From contig JBPOII010000007.1 in assembly GCA_052034625.1 (NCBI GenBank), positions 1-64,000 on the forward strand: 64,000 bases of DNA. Direction: 5' to 3'. The stretch comes from JAVBLP01 sp052034625 (lineage in GTDB: Bacteria; Elusimicrobiota; Endomicrobiia; Endomicrobiales; Endomicrobiaceae). Positions 1 to 7,730 of the stretch are shown here, one piece after another. The translations under genes and the position numbers were made by a program. The notes below the pieces were generated by a model. That model searched no databases and had not been told where the DNA came from. It saw only the letters and a list, made by a program, of their open reading frames with translations. How positions within the stretch are numbered: the first letter of the stretch is position 1; each line of letters begins with the position of its first letter.

Positions 1-126
1 GAATGCGGACTTGGAGTAAATAAAGATTTTGCGAATACGCCATGGAGTGCATATGCACAGTTAACAGGCAAATCCGGATCAAGAGCCGGAGCCGGAGTAA
101 ATCTGGGCGTAAAATATGCTTTCTAA
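1..126 (+). CDS. Autotransporter beta-barrel C-terminus (partial)
   Basis: This is the last 41 codons of a gene that begins upstream of the window. The frame is open from base 1 to TAA at 124-126. The peptide is Gly/Ala/Ser-rich with alternating hydrophobic residues and ends in GVNLGVKYAF. A terminal Phe after alternating residues is the classic outer-membrane barrel signature. The most likely identity is the beta-domain end of an autotransporter like the complete one at 11084-14290. The passenger is outside the window, so its function cannot be given. A strong terminator follows directly. Confidence 0.7.
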   Translation, partial: ECGLGVNKDFANTPWSAYAQLTGKSGSRAGAGVNLGVKYAF

Positions 127-155
127 ATCATAACAATAAATAACAAATAGACCAT

Positions 156-198
156 AAAAGAACGGGAAGAAAAAATCTTCCCGTTCTTTTTGTTTTTT
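156..198 (+). terminator. Rho-independent terminator of the partial autotransporter
   Basis: A perfect 15-bp inverted repeat (156-170 and 176-190, arm AAAAGAACGGGAAGA) encloses an A5 loop. It is followed by a T-rich tract, 30 bases after the stop codon of the upstream gene. Confidence 0.9.
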
Positions 199-282
199 CA
201 TCTTTTGATTTTTGTAGTTTTGTCTTTGTTGTTTATTCGTAATTGTAGTTTTTCCATTCCCTCTCCCCTTGCCTCTCTCTTT

Positions 283-376
283 TGTCATCCCCGAGATTCG
301 TAATCGGGGATCCATTTTGTTTTTATCTTTTTTGTTTTTTAACATGGATTCCCGACAAAGACACTCGGGAATGACA
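283..376. repeat. Paired-hairpin repeat (class R1), copy 1
   Basis: The element begins TGTCAT and ends ATGACA. Each half is a hairpin: ATCCCCGA/TCGGGGAT at the left and TTCCCGA/TCGGGAA at the right, separated by about 30 bases of T-rich spacer. The same arrangement in the opposite order occurs at 14339-14431 and 14564-14657. The size and terminal symmetry resemble small non-autonomous or REP/REPIN-like elements. No coding capacity is visible. Confidence 0.8.
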
Positions 377-400
377 CGACAAAAAAACTGTCATTTTCTT

Positions 401-438
401 TGTCATCCTGCACAGTCACAGACTGTCGCAGGATCCAC
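401..438. repeat. Half unit of the paired-hairpin repeat (class R1)
   Basis: A single hairpin unit begins TGTCATCCTGC and has the arms ATCCTGC/GCAGGAT around a loop that contains CAGTCACAGACTG, itself self-complementary. Its outer framework (TGTCAT...GGATCCA) matches the R1 halves. The arm sequence differs while staying complementary. Confidence 0.7.
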
Positions 439-480
439 TGTCTTTTGTTTTTTCGTTTTGTTTTTGTCGTTCCGTTTTTT

Positions 481-838
481 GCCGCCTTAGAAGTACGGTC
501 TATGAACGGAAGGATTTCCAGACGGCTTAATTCCTGTATGTTCGAAGCCTTTGTCTTTGCCGTTGTCGTTATGCCGCCCTTTTTGCGAGTCTATGAGTGC
601 AGAAAATATTTGTGTTTGTTTGGCACGGTTTGCGTTGTTTGAACAAAACTCCTTAATAGTCTTTATAAGTGTTTTGTGAGTTCGCAAACCGACAAATATT
701 TTCAAGCGAATGCAAACGAGGCGGCGATTTGCTCACTTTTTAAAAGAGAGGCGGGTCTAAGGGTATGGTTACCCTTGAAAGAACCGCTCTTCAGCGCCAG
801 AGTTTTGCACACTTTTGATCGCTTGCAAAAGTGTGAAA
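481..838. repeat. Large structured repeat (class R2), copy A, rearranged
   Basis: Bases 481-548 match the 5' half of the R2 element (compare 52613-52683 and 57060-57130). The 3' arm that should close the big stem is mostly missing. In its place, from about 572, lies a second stem-loop (class R3) whose arms GGTTTGCG/CGCAAACC and AAAATATTTGT/ACAAATATTTT pair across 572-725. Downstream modules are retained: CACTTTTTAAAAG at 735, GGGTATGGTTACCC at about 760-775, and the hairpin CACACTTTTG/CAAAAGTGTG (809-835). The hydrogenase operon promoter begins ten bases after the element. Confidence 0.7.
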
Positions 839-847
839 AGAGGTAAT

Positions 848-876
848 TTGACAATAAAAATTTAATAGAGTATAAT
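848..876 (+). promoter_or_regulatory. Sigma-70-type promoter of the [NiFe] hydrogenase operon
   Basis: TTGACA at 848-853 and TATAAT at 871-876 are separated by exactly 17 bases, a consensus match in both boxes. The first gene starts 71 bases past the -10 box. No strong Shine-Dalgarno is visible just before 948. Confidence 0.85.
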
Positions 877-947
877 TACCGAGTATTGCCGTTTGTCTTA
901 TAGTCGTACATGCAGTTTTTAATTTAAAAAGTATTTAGAACAAACAT

Positions 948-2399
948 ATGATTAATGAAATTATATTGATCCTTATCGTAGCGGTCCCAATAGTTTTTTC
1001 ATGTGTATTGCCGATGCTTGGCAATATTTCACAAAAGGCAAGGAATATTACAGCTTTATCTCTTGCTTTGATCACTTTTGCACTGGGTTTGTTTATAGCC
1101 CCTGAAGTATTTTCCGGTAATATTGTAAAGTTTTACTATGAACTTCCTCTCGGAATCAATTTCAGCTTGCGTGCAGATGCTTTTGCTTTGTTTTCTGCCC
1201 TTGTTTCATCACTTGTCAGTTCAATTATCATTTTTTACTCATTTGAATATATAAAACCTTATAAGAACCAAAACGAATACTATTTTATAGTATTATTGTT
1301 TCTCGGCTCAATGATGGGTATAATTTTCAGTGCCAACCTAATATTCCTTTATGTTTTCTGGGAAATGACGGCTCTTGCTTCTTGGAGGCTTATCGGCTTT
1401 TTTAGAAAAGATGATTTCGTAAGACGTGCCAATAAAGCTTTTATGGTTACGGCAGGCGGAGCTTTTTTAATGCTTGCAGGTTTCATTATGCTTGCCGAAC
1501 AGGCAGGCTCTTTTGATTTTGCCGCTATACGTACAGCTATTCCTCCCGGAACAGTAAAAAGCATTACTGTAATTTTGATACTTTGCGGAATTTTTGCAAA
1601 ATCGGCGACTTTTCCTTTCCATACTTGGCTTGCTGATGCGGGTGTAGCACCTTCTCCGGTAACTGCACTTCTTCATGCCGCTGTGCTTGTTAAGATAGGT
1701 ATATATGTATATGCAAGACTATTCAACGGCGTAATAATACCTTCTGAAGAATTAAAGACTTTAATTTTCCTTATAATAGCTTTAAGTGCTTTCATTTCGG
1801 GCGGAGCAGCTCTTATTGAAAAAGATATTAAGAGAATAATAGCTTTTTCTACAGTAAGCCAGCTTGCTTTCATATTTTTAGGTTTTGTAGCAGGGACTCC
1901 TCTGGCTTTTGCCGCTTCAACATTGTTTATACTTATGCATTCGACAGCCAAGGCAGGATTGTTTCTAAGTGCAGGTATAATTGAACATGAAACACATACA
2001 AAAGATATAACCAAAATGGGCGGACTTCTTAAAATTATACCTATAACTTCAATAGCTTTTGCTTTATGTATGCTTTCAATAATAGGCGTTCCGCCTATGG
2101 GCGGTTTTTTCAGCAAATTCCTTGTTATAACAGCGACGGCATCTGCCGGATATAGAGGAGTAGCACTTGTTTTTGTTCTTGCAGCCACGCTTACGCTTTT
2201 ATATATGTTAAGGCTTTATTATAAAGTGTTTTTGGCAGCTCCGCAGGCTGAGTTCACACCGAATAAGTCAAACATTTGGACTCCTATGAATTTCAGCATA
2301 ACGTTTTTAGCTGTGATTTCTCTGATAAGCGGTTTTGCTTTCAGCTGGCTGACTAAAATTGCCGAACTTGCGGCAAATCAAATATTTGGGATATTATGA
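948..2399 (+). CDS. Antiporter-like membrane subunit 1 (NuoL/HyfB/MrpD family)
   Basis: This 483-residue protein is almost entirely membrane helices and belongs to the proton-conducting family shared by complex I NuoL/M/N, Mrp antiporters and group 4 hydrogenases. The family signature around residues 215-245 is clear (FAKSATFPFHTWLADAG, then LLHAAVLVKIGIYV), with the conserved Lys and His of the ion channel. It is the first gene of a 12-gene run, and its stop overlaps the next start (ATGA). Its likely role is ion translocation driven by H2 formation in the adjacent hydrogenase. It is the subunit closest to canonical NuoL/HyfB. The ion (H+ or Na+) cannot be decided. Confidence 0.88.
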   Translation: MINEIILILIVAVPIVFSCVLPMLGNISQKARNITALSLALITFALGLFIAPEVFSGNIVKFYYELPLGINFSLRADAFALFSALVSSLVSSIIIFYSFEYIKPYKNQNEYYFIVLLFLGSMMGIIFSANLIFLYVFWEMTALASWRLIGFFRKDDFVRRANKAFMVTAGGAFLMLAGFIMLAEQAGSFDFAAIRTAIPPGTVKSITVILILCGIFAKSATFPFHTWLADAGVAPSPVTALLHAAVLVKIGIYVYARLFNGVIIPSEELKTLIFLIIALSAFISGGAALIEKDIKRIIAFSTVSQLAFIFLGFVAGTPLAFAASTLFILMHSTAKAGLFLSAGIIEHETHTKDITKMGGLLKIIPITSIAFALCMLSIIGVPPMGGFFSKFLVITATASAGYRGVALVFVLAATLTLLYMLRLYYKVFLAAPQAEFTPNKSNIWTPMNFSITFLAVISLISGFAFSWLTKIAELAANQIFGIL

Positions 2400-4153
2400 A
2401 TTTAATAACTCTTTTTCTTATCATCATTCCTATAGTATGTGCAATAATACTGTTTTGCGTATCAGATAAATACAAAAAGTATAAAGATGTTTTTTTTATA
2501 ATTGCTGCACTTTTTAACCTTTGGGCTGTTTGTTTTTATTTCGGGAAAAATATATTTTCATACTCCCAGTGGGCGGCTTTCGATTTTTCATTTTCTATAG
2601 TAACATCAAGATTTACAAGTTTCCTTCTTATAATATCGGCATTCTTTGCCGTACTTACTTCGGTTTTTACTATCAGTAATATGAAAGATAATGCAAAATC
2701 TTCAATGTTTAATGCATCAATGCTGCTTGCTGTTGCTTTTGTCAACGGTGCGCTGATTACCGACAGTCTTATTTTCTTTTTAATTTTTATTGAAGCTCTT
2801 GCTGTTCCTTTTGTGCTTATGATACTTTCGTCAAAAGAGAATAATAATAAACTTGCTTTAAAGGCTTTTGCTATAACTGCGGTTGCAGATCTCGGTCTGC
2901 TTATGGGAATATCATTATTGTTTGCTTTGAGCGGAACAATGAATATATCTGAAATATCCGTCGAGCTTACCGGCTTATGGGAAATAACAGCTTTTATCCT
3001 TATTATAATAGGTGCGGCAGGAAAACTCGGAGTTATGCCTTTTCACAGTTGGATGCCGGAGGCTTCAGAAAAGACTCCTGTGCCTTTTATGGTTTTTATG
3101 GCGACAGCAGCGGAAAAGATATTAGGTGTATATATAGTTCTCTTGGCTTTAAAAATGTTTAATGCGGCTCCGGGGTCAACAGTAAATTATGTTTTGATGG
3201 GAATTGCCGCATTGAGCGCTTTAATTGCCGCACTTCTTGCAAATAATCAAAAAAGTTTTAAGAAGATGCTTGTTTATACAAGTATAAGCCAGGGAAGTTT
3301 TATGATGACAGCTATGCTTACTGCTTATCCTGTTGCAATAGCCGGTGCTGTACTGCATCTTCTTGCTCATACTGTATATAAATCCACGCTTTTCTTCAGT
3401 GCAGGAATTATGGACAATACTAAAGCCGATATAATATCGTTTAAGAAAAATCCTTATATTTTTCTCTGCTTTATATTAGCTATAGCTTCATTTATCGGTG
3501 TTCCGTTTTTTGCGGCATTTTATTCAAAAGAATTTATATATGAAGGTGCTCTTGGAGCCGGTATTGTTTGGTATATACTAATGCTTCTTATAACTTCTTT
3601 CTGCTCAAGTGCTGTCCTGAATTGGTTTGGCAGAATATTTTTCGGCAATGACGGCGAATATGTCGAATATCCCGTAACTTCAATGATACCTGTTGTTACA
3701 GCAGCATTTTTATGTTTGCTTTTAGGAATATTTAAAAATATTCCTCTTTCAATAATACAGGAAAATATCTCTTTTACACAGCATTCAGATATGACTCTTA
3801 TTATAATTTCAGTATCGGCACTTACTATTGTTTTGCTCAATTTTATTATAGGTTATGCCAAATACAATAATGGGCTTGGTTTTGTAAAAGGCATTACTTC
3901 ATCACTTGGTATAGACAAACTTAATGAAAATGAGAAAGCTGACCCTTTCAATATAGCTTTAATTGTGTATAAGAGTTTTGGCAGAGCCTCATTTGATTTT
4001 GATAGAGGTCTTAACTGGATATATGACAGTTTATTCGTCAATGCTGCTTTAAAATTCTCTCATGCGGTCAAAGCTGTTCATAATGGCAATATGAGCCGTT
4101 ATATATTTTGGGTTTTAGTTTCAATAACTGTAATAATATTATTTTTTGTTTAG
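2396..4153 (+). CDS. Antiporter-like membrane subunit 2 (complex I family)
   Basis: This 585-residue, multi-helix protein belongs to the same family as the preceding gene and is its second paralogue. The core motif reads GAAGKLGVMPFHSWMPEA (about residues 200-220), followed by VPFMVFMATAAEKILG where family members usually have LLHAATMVK-like sequence, so the Lys is kept in a diverged context. About 80 C-terminal residues after residue 500 carry an amphipathic stretch and a final helix, which may act as a lateral arm like that of NuoL. The start overlaps the upstream stop by four bases. It is inferred to be the second ion channel of the [NiFe] hydrogenase complex. Confidence 0.85.
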   Translation: MNLITLFLIIIPIVCAIILFCVSDKYKKYKDVFFIIAALFNLWAVCFYFGKNIFSYSQWAAFDFSFSIVTSRFTSFLLIISAFFAVLTSVFTISNMKDNAKSSMFNASMLLAVAFVNGALITDSLIFFLIFIEALAVPFVLMILSSKENNNKLALKAFAITAVADLGLLMGISLLFALSGTMNISEISVELTGLWEITAFILIIIGAAGKLGVMPFHSWMPEASEKTPVPFMVFMATAAEKILGVYIVLLALKMFNAAPGSTVNYVLMGIAALSALIAALLANNQKSFKKMLVYTSISQGSFMMTAMLTAYPVAIAGAVLHLLAHTVYKSTLFFSAGIMDNTKADIISFKKNPYIFLCFILAIASFIGVPFFAAFYSKEFIYEGALGAGIVWYILMLLITSFCSSAVLNWFGRIFFGNDGEYVEYPVTSMIPVVTAAFLCLLLGIFKNIPLSIIQENISFTQHSDMTLIIISVSALTIVLLNFIIGYAKYNNGLGFVKGITSSLGIDKLNENEKADPFNIALIVYKSFGRASFDFDRGLNWIYDSLFVNAALKFSHAVKAVHNGNMSRYIFWVLVSITVIILFFV

Positions 4154-4160
4154 AGGATAA

Positions 4161-5579
4161 ATGACAGTATCATTAATTTTTATTCCATTTCTGCTTGTAA
4201 TTCTTCTCAATATTCCGAGGCTTTCGGGAAGATTTGCATATTATACGGCTCTTACATTCTTTGTGTATCAGCTTATATCCGTATTTTTCCCGCAGTTCGG
4301 TTCGATGCAATTGGCGGAAATAATAAATAAAGTATTTTATTTGAATATTTATGCCGACGGCATATCAAAGATAATGATAATTTCCGCTTCTATAGTAGCT
4401 TTTACGGCTTTAATGACTTCAAAAGCTTCCATTAAATATGATAGAAGACTTTTTGCTTTATCAAACCTTATGCTTCTTTCAGTCGCGGGTATGAACGGCC
4501 TTGTTTTTGCAAGAGATGTTTTCACTCTTTATGTATTTATAGAGATCATAGCGGTAACTTCATATATAATGATAGCACTTGATAAAAAAGCAAATGCACT
4601 TGAAGGCGGCTTTAAATATCTTATGATATCTTCTATTGCTACGGTAATGATGCTGTTTTCATCGGCACTCTTTTTCCTTGTTGCCGGCAGCACAAGTTTT
4701 GATGCGATCGCTTTAGTGATCAGTGATTTTGGCGGAAATTATTTAGTTATTATAGCAATAATGCTTTTCCTTTCAGGACTTTTTATAAAAGGCGGACTTA
4801 TGCCTTTCCATGCTTGGCTTCCGGGTGCATACGGCGAAGCGCCTGCGGGAGTTTCAGTATATTTAGGCGGTATAGTAACAAAGATTACCGGCGTGTATAC
4901 TATGATAAGGCTTTTGTATTCTGTTACAGGTTTTAATGATAATATCAGGGAAGTACTTTTAATAGTAGGTGCCATATCTATAGTAATCGGCGCGATTGCA
5001 GCAATCACACAGAAAGATTTTAAAAGAGTTCTTGCTTATTCAAGTATAAGCCAAGTCGGATATATAGTTTTAGCTTTAGGAGCCGGCACAATTTTTGCAA
5101 TAGCTGCCGCAATATTCCATGTTTTTAATCATGCTATATTTAAATCCCTGCTGTTCCTTAATTCGGCTTCGGTTGAAAAACAGACTGGAAGGCTTGATGT
5201 CGATACTTTCGGAGGGCTCGGATATAAAATGCCGATTACTTCGGCAACAACGGCTATAGCTTTCTTGTCCGCATCGGGCATACCTCCTTTTTCAGGGTTT
5301 TGGAGCAAACTTTTAATAATACTTGCATTATGGTCTGCAAACTGTAAAGGTTTTGCGATGTTAGCTATACTTGCAAGCATTTTTACAATGGCGTATTTTT
5401 TAAACTTCCAGAAAAAAGTGTTTTTTGGAGAATTATCGCCGAGTGTTGAAAATGTTACAGAAGCTCCGAAAACATTAACTGTTCCGGCGATAGTATTATG
5501 TGCATTAATTATAGGCATAGGGTTATTTTTTCCTTATGTCATGCAGTCTTTAATTTTCCCCGCTGTGGGAATATTTTAG
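4161..5579 (+). CDS. Antiporter-like membrane subunit 3 (complex I family)
   Basis: This is the third paralogue, 472 residues, with about 14 predicted helices. The core reads FIKGGLMPFHAWLPGAYGEA followed by VSVYLGGIVTKITGVY, with the channel Lys retained. It resembles MrpD/NuoN-type subunits. It starts seven bases after the previous stop with AGAGG as ribosome binding site. Three antiporter-like subunits in one cluster equal the count in complex I and exceed the one or two of many Ech/Mbh hydrogenases, so several ions could be moved per turnover. That stoichiometry is inferred, not shown. Confidence 0.85.
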   Translation: MTVSLIFIPFLLVILLNIPRLSGRFAYYTALTFFVYQLISVFFPQFGSMQLAEIINKVFYLNIYADGISKIMIISASIVAFTALMTSKASIKYDRRLFALSNLMLLSVAGMNGLVFARDVFTLYVFIEIIAVTSYIMIALDKKANALEGGFKYLMISSIATVMMLFSSALFFLVAGSTSFDAIALVISDFGGNYLVIIAIMLFLSGLFIKGGLMPFHAWLPGAYGEAPAGVSVYLGGIVTKITGVYTMIRLLYSVTGFNDNIREVLLIVGAISIVIGAIAAITQKDFKRVLAYSSISQVGYIVLALGAGTIFAIAAAIFHVFNHAIFKSLLFLNSASVEKQTGRLDVDTFGGLGYKMPITSATTAIAFLSASGIPPFSGFWSKLLIILALWSANCKGFAMLAILASIFTMAYFLNFQKKVFFGELSPSVENVTEAPKTLTVPAIVLCALIIGIGLFFPYVMQSLIFPAVGIF

Positions 5580-5588
5580 GGAGATATT

Positions 5589-6101
5589 TTGGATACGACT
5601 TTTGTACATGTTCTGCTTTTGTCTCTTGCCGTAATATGCTCTGTTTTTGCAGTGGTGCGGACAAGGGTGATAAGAGCTGCGATAATGCTTGCAGCTTTAA
5701 GTGTTATTGTAACGCTTATATTATTCTTACTTAAATCACCGCTTGCGGCAGTTTTTGAGCTTTCTGTATGTGCGGGCTTGATAACTGTTATATTCATAAG
5801 TGTCATAAGTCTTACAAATCCTCTTTCTCAAGATGAACGCAGCGAAGCCAGAGAAAGTATGTTCAAAAAATTTATTCTGCTTCCTGTTATCGTGATAGTT
5901 TGTGCTGCAGCATTTTATCTTCTGACTGAAAATATAGGTTTTATACCTCTGCCTGCCGAAGTTACAGAAGAAGTCCCGAGTAAGATTGCTTTGTGGGGGT
6001 TTAGACAGATAGACCTTATAGGCCAGATAATTATAATTCTGGCAGGTGTTTTAGGTATTGTAGTACTTTTTAAGGATACTAAAGGGGATGATGACAAATG
6101 A
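5589..6101 (+). CDS. NuoJ-like membrane subunit
   Basis: This 170-residue protein has about five helices and starts with TTG preceded by GGGAGA. Its N-terminal half (residues 10-80) looks like complex I subunit J or the MbhD/MnhB-type subunits: the segment FELSVCAGLITVIFISVISL corresponds to the conserved helix that lies beside subunit K. The stop overlaps the next ATG (ATGA), which places it with the NuoK-like gene as in complex I. It is probably part of the membrane arm between antiporter subunits and hydrogenase module. Confidence 0.72.
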   Translation: MDTTFVHVLLLSLAVICSVFAVVRTRVIRAAIMLAALSVIVTLILFLLKSPLAAVFELSVCAGLITVIFISVISLTNPLSQDERSEARESMFKKFILLPVIVIVCAAAFYLLTENIGFIPLPAEVTEEVPSKIALWGFRQIDLIGQIIIILAGVLGIVVLFKDTKGDDDK

Positions 6102-6418
6102 GTTATGAATCCTATATGCTTTTTAAACTTTATATTATAGTTTCTCCCGTACTTTTTGTTATCGGGATATATGCTATTATGATCACAAGGAATATTATAG
6201 CTATAATAATCGGTCTTGAGATCATGACTAAAGGTGTTACTATACTTCTTGCAGCCGCAGGATATTTCAGCGGAAGACCTCATTTGGCAGAACCGCTGAT
6301 AATAACGATGATAGTAGTAGAAGTAGTCGTTCTTGTAATATCATCCGGATATATAGTAAATATTGCAAAAAAACATAATTCTTTAGATGTTTCAAATATA
6401 AAAAATATTAAAGGATAG
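6098..6418 (+). CDS. NuoK-like membrane subunit
   Basis: This 106-residue protein has three membrane helices, the normal size and topology of NuoK/MnhC. It has the typical segment IIIGLEIMTKGVTILL (helix 2, with the conserved Glu in GLE) and a second acidic position in VVEVVVLVIS (helix 3). In complex I these glutamates are part of the proton path. Overlapping start and stop with the NuoJ-like gene support co-translation. Confidence 0.85.
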   Translation: MSYESYMLFKLYIIVSPVLFVIGIYAIMITRNIIAIIIGLEIMTKGVTILLAAAGYFSGRPHLAEPLIITMIVVEVVVLVISSGYIVNIAKKHNSLDVSNIKNIKG

Positions 6419-6420
6419 AA

Positions 6421-6771
6421 ATGAATTTATCACTTTTTATGATTTTACCTCCTGTCGTTTTTATAATAATACTGCTTTTTATGCTGCTATTATCTTTTCT
6501 TACGGGGAAAATATCATATAAGAGCAGTAATAATCCTGAAGGTAAAACAAAAGCTTATGCCTGCGGAGAAGATGTTAAAAATCATAGGGTAAAACCCAAT
6601 TACAGCGAGTTTTTTCCTTTTGCATTTTTCTTTACGATAATGCATGTTATTGCACTCATGATAGCCACTTATCCGGAAAAAACAATTAATTCGCTGGCAG
6701 TGGCAGTGCTTTTTATTATAGTTGCATTTCTAAGCATCCTTATAATTTTTAGGAGAGAAAGAGATGATTAA
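6421..6771 (+). CDS. NuoA-like membrane subunit
   Basis: This 116-residue protein has three helices and the signature of complex I subunit A: YACGED at about residues 41-46 (NuoA has YECG) and SEFFPFAFFFTIMHVIAL in helix 2. In complex I this protein lines the quinone cavity with NuoH. A NuoA-like subunit is not part of the simplest Ech/Mbh hydrogenases, so its presence makes this complex more complex-I-like. It overlaps the following small-subunit gene by eight bases. Confidence 0.78.
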   Translation: MNLSLFMILPPVVFIIILLFMLLLSFLTGKISYKSSNNPEGKTKAYACGEDVKNHRVKPNYSEFFPFAFFFTIMHVIALMIATYPEKTINSLAVAVLFIIVAFLSILIIFRRERDD

Positions 6772-7243
6772 GCCGGTGCAAAAGCTTATCAATTGGTCCC
6801 GCTTGAAATCGCCGTGGTTTGTACATTTTAATACAGGTGCATGCAATGCATGCGATATAGAAATAGTGGCCGCTCTTACGCCTACATATGATATTGAAAG
6901 ATTCGGTATGCAGCAGAAGGGAACACCAAGACATGCCGATATACTTTTATGTTCCGGGCCTGTAACAAGACAGATAAGAGACAGACTTATAAGAGTATAT
7001 GAACAGATGCCCGAACCTAAATTCGTTGTTGCAGTAGGTTCTTGTGCCTGTTCGGGCGGTGTATTTAACGGCTGCTATAATATGCTTTCAGGTATTGATG
7101 AGGCTATTCCTGTGGATGCATATATACCGGGATGTCCGGTAAGCCCTGATGCATTGATTGACGGTGTAACAAAGTTATTAAAAAGTTTTGAAGAAAAAGA
7201 AAAGAAAGTTTTGGAAAATAAAGGGGATAAGAATGGAAAATAA
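6764..7243 (+). CDS. Group 4 [NiFe] hydrogenase small subunit (NuoB-like)
   Basis: This 159-residue electron-transfer subunit carries one [4Fe-4S] cluster next to the NiFe site. Visible ligands are Cys27 and Cys30 (ACNACD), a Cys in GSCACSGG (94/96) and Cys124 in PGCP. It is short and lacks the C-terminal extra-cluster domain of uptake hydrogenase small subunits, which is typical of group 4 enzymes and NuoB. It sits directly before NuoC-, NuoD- and NuoH-like genes. It should pass electrons from the ferredoxin-like subunit at 9916 to the large subunit. Confidence 0.9.
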   Translation: MIKPVQKLINWSRLKSPWFVHFNTGACNACDIEIVAALTPTYDIERFGMQQKGTPRHADILLCSGPVTRQIRDRLIRVYEQMPEPKFVVAVGSCACSGGVFNGCYNMLSGIDEAIPVDAYIPGCPVSPDALIDGVTKLLKSFEEKEKKVLENKGDKNGK

Positions 7244-7730
7244 ACATCCCATGGTTGAAAAAATCACAGATAAATATCCGGCTTATGCCGACTCAATAAA
7301 AGTACAGAGAGAAAAAAGGATATGGATTAAAGTGCCGTATGGAGAATTCAGGGGTTTTCTTGATTTTGCCGCAAGAGATCTGAAAGTCAATATTTTCTGT
7401 ATGCTTACAGGTCTTGACGATAAAGAGAATTATTCTTTTATATATCATATGGCTGACTTTAACGGAGTTATGTTAAATATTGAAACATCAATACCAAAAT
7501 CCGAAGATGCTTGTATTGCTACTATAACGGATGCTTATCCGGCGGCAGAACTTCAGGAAAGAGAAGTTTATGATCTTCTCGGCGTAAAAGTAGACGGTTT
7601 ACCGGAAGGAAGGAGATATCCTCTTCCCGATAATTGGCCCGATGGAGAATATCCTTTAAGAAAAGATTGGACACCGGAAAGGCTTGATAAAAAAGATGCG
7701 GAAGGAAAAAAGGAGGAATACAATGCCTAA
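7233..7730 (+). CDS. Hydrogenase subunit, NuoC / 30-kDa family
   Basis: This 165-residue protein contains the complex I 30-kDa signature (AELQEREVYDLLGV, followed by the segment ending YPLPDNWPDGEYPLRKDW). ATG at 7233 is chosen because AAGGGG lies 7-12 bases upstream; the frame extends 15 codons further upstream with a Lys-rich start that does not fit the family. It overlaps the previous gene by 11 bases and the next by eight. Here it is a separate polypeptide, whereas in E. coli HycE the NuoC and NuoD domains are fused. It scaffolds the large subunit. Confidence 0.88.
   Translation: MENKHPMVEKITDKYPAYADSIKVQREKRIWIKVPYGEFRGFLDFAARDLKVNIFCMLTGLDDKENYSFIYHMADFNGVMLNIETSIPKSEDACIATITDAYPAAELQEREVYDLLGVKVDGLPEGRRYPLPDNWPDGEYPLRKDWTPERLDKKDAEGKKEEYNA

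Larger units (their letters stand above)
127..947. other. Repeat-rich intergenic region, no convincing gene
   Basis: The 820-base gap holds the terminator at 156-198, T-rich DNA with words such as ATTCGTAATT (about 199-282), paired-hairpin repeats (283-438), a degenerate copy of the large structured repeat (481-838) and the hydrogenase operon promoter (848-876). Short open frames here translate the repeats themselves and have no family resemblance, so they are not called as genes. Confidence 0.75.

Noticed and set aside
269..642. Overlapping short open frames in the first gap (plus strand)
   Set aside because: They consist of R1/R2 repeat sequence, have no ribosome binding site and give T-rich (Phe/Leu/Val-rich) translations without family features.
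481..838. CRISPR array
   Set aside because: Repeats in this window are not regularly spaced, are of several classes and carry no unique spacers; no cas gene is present.
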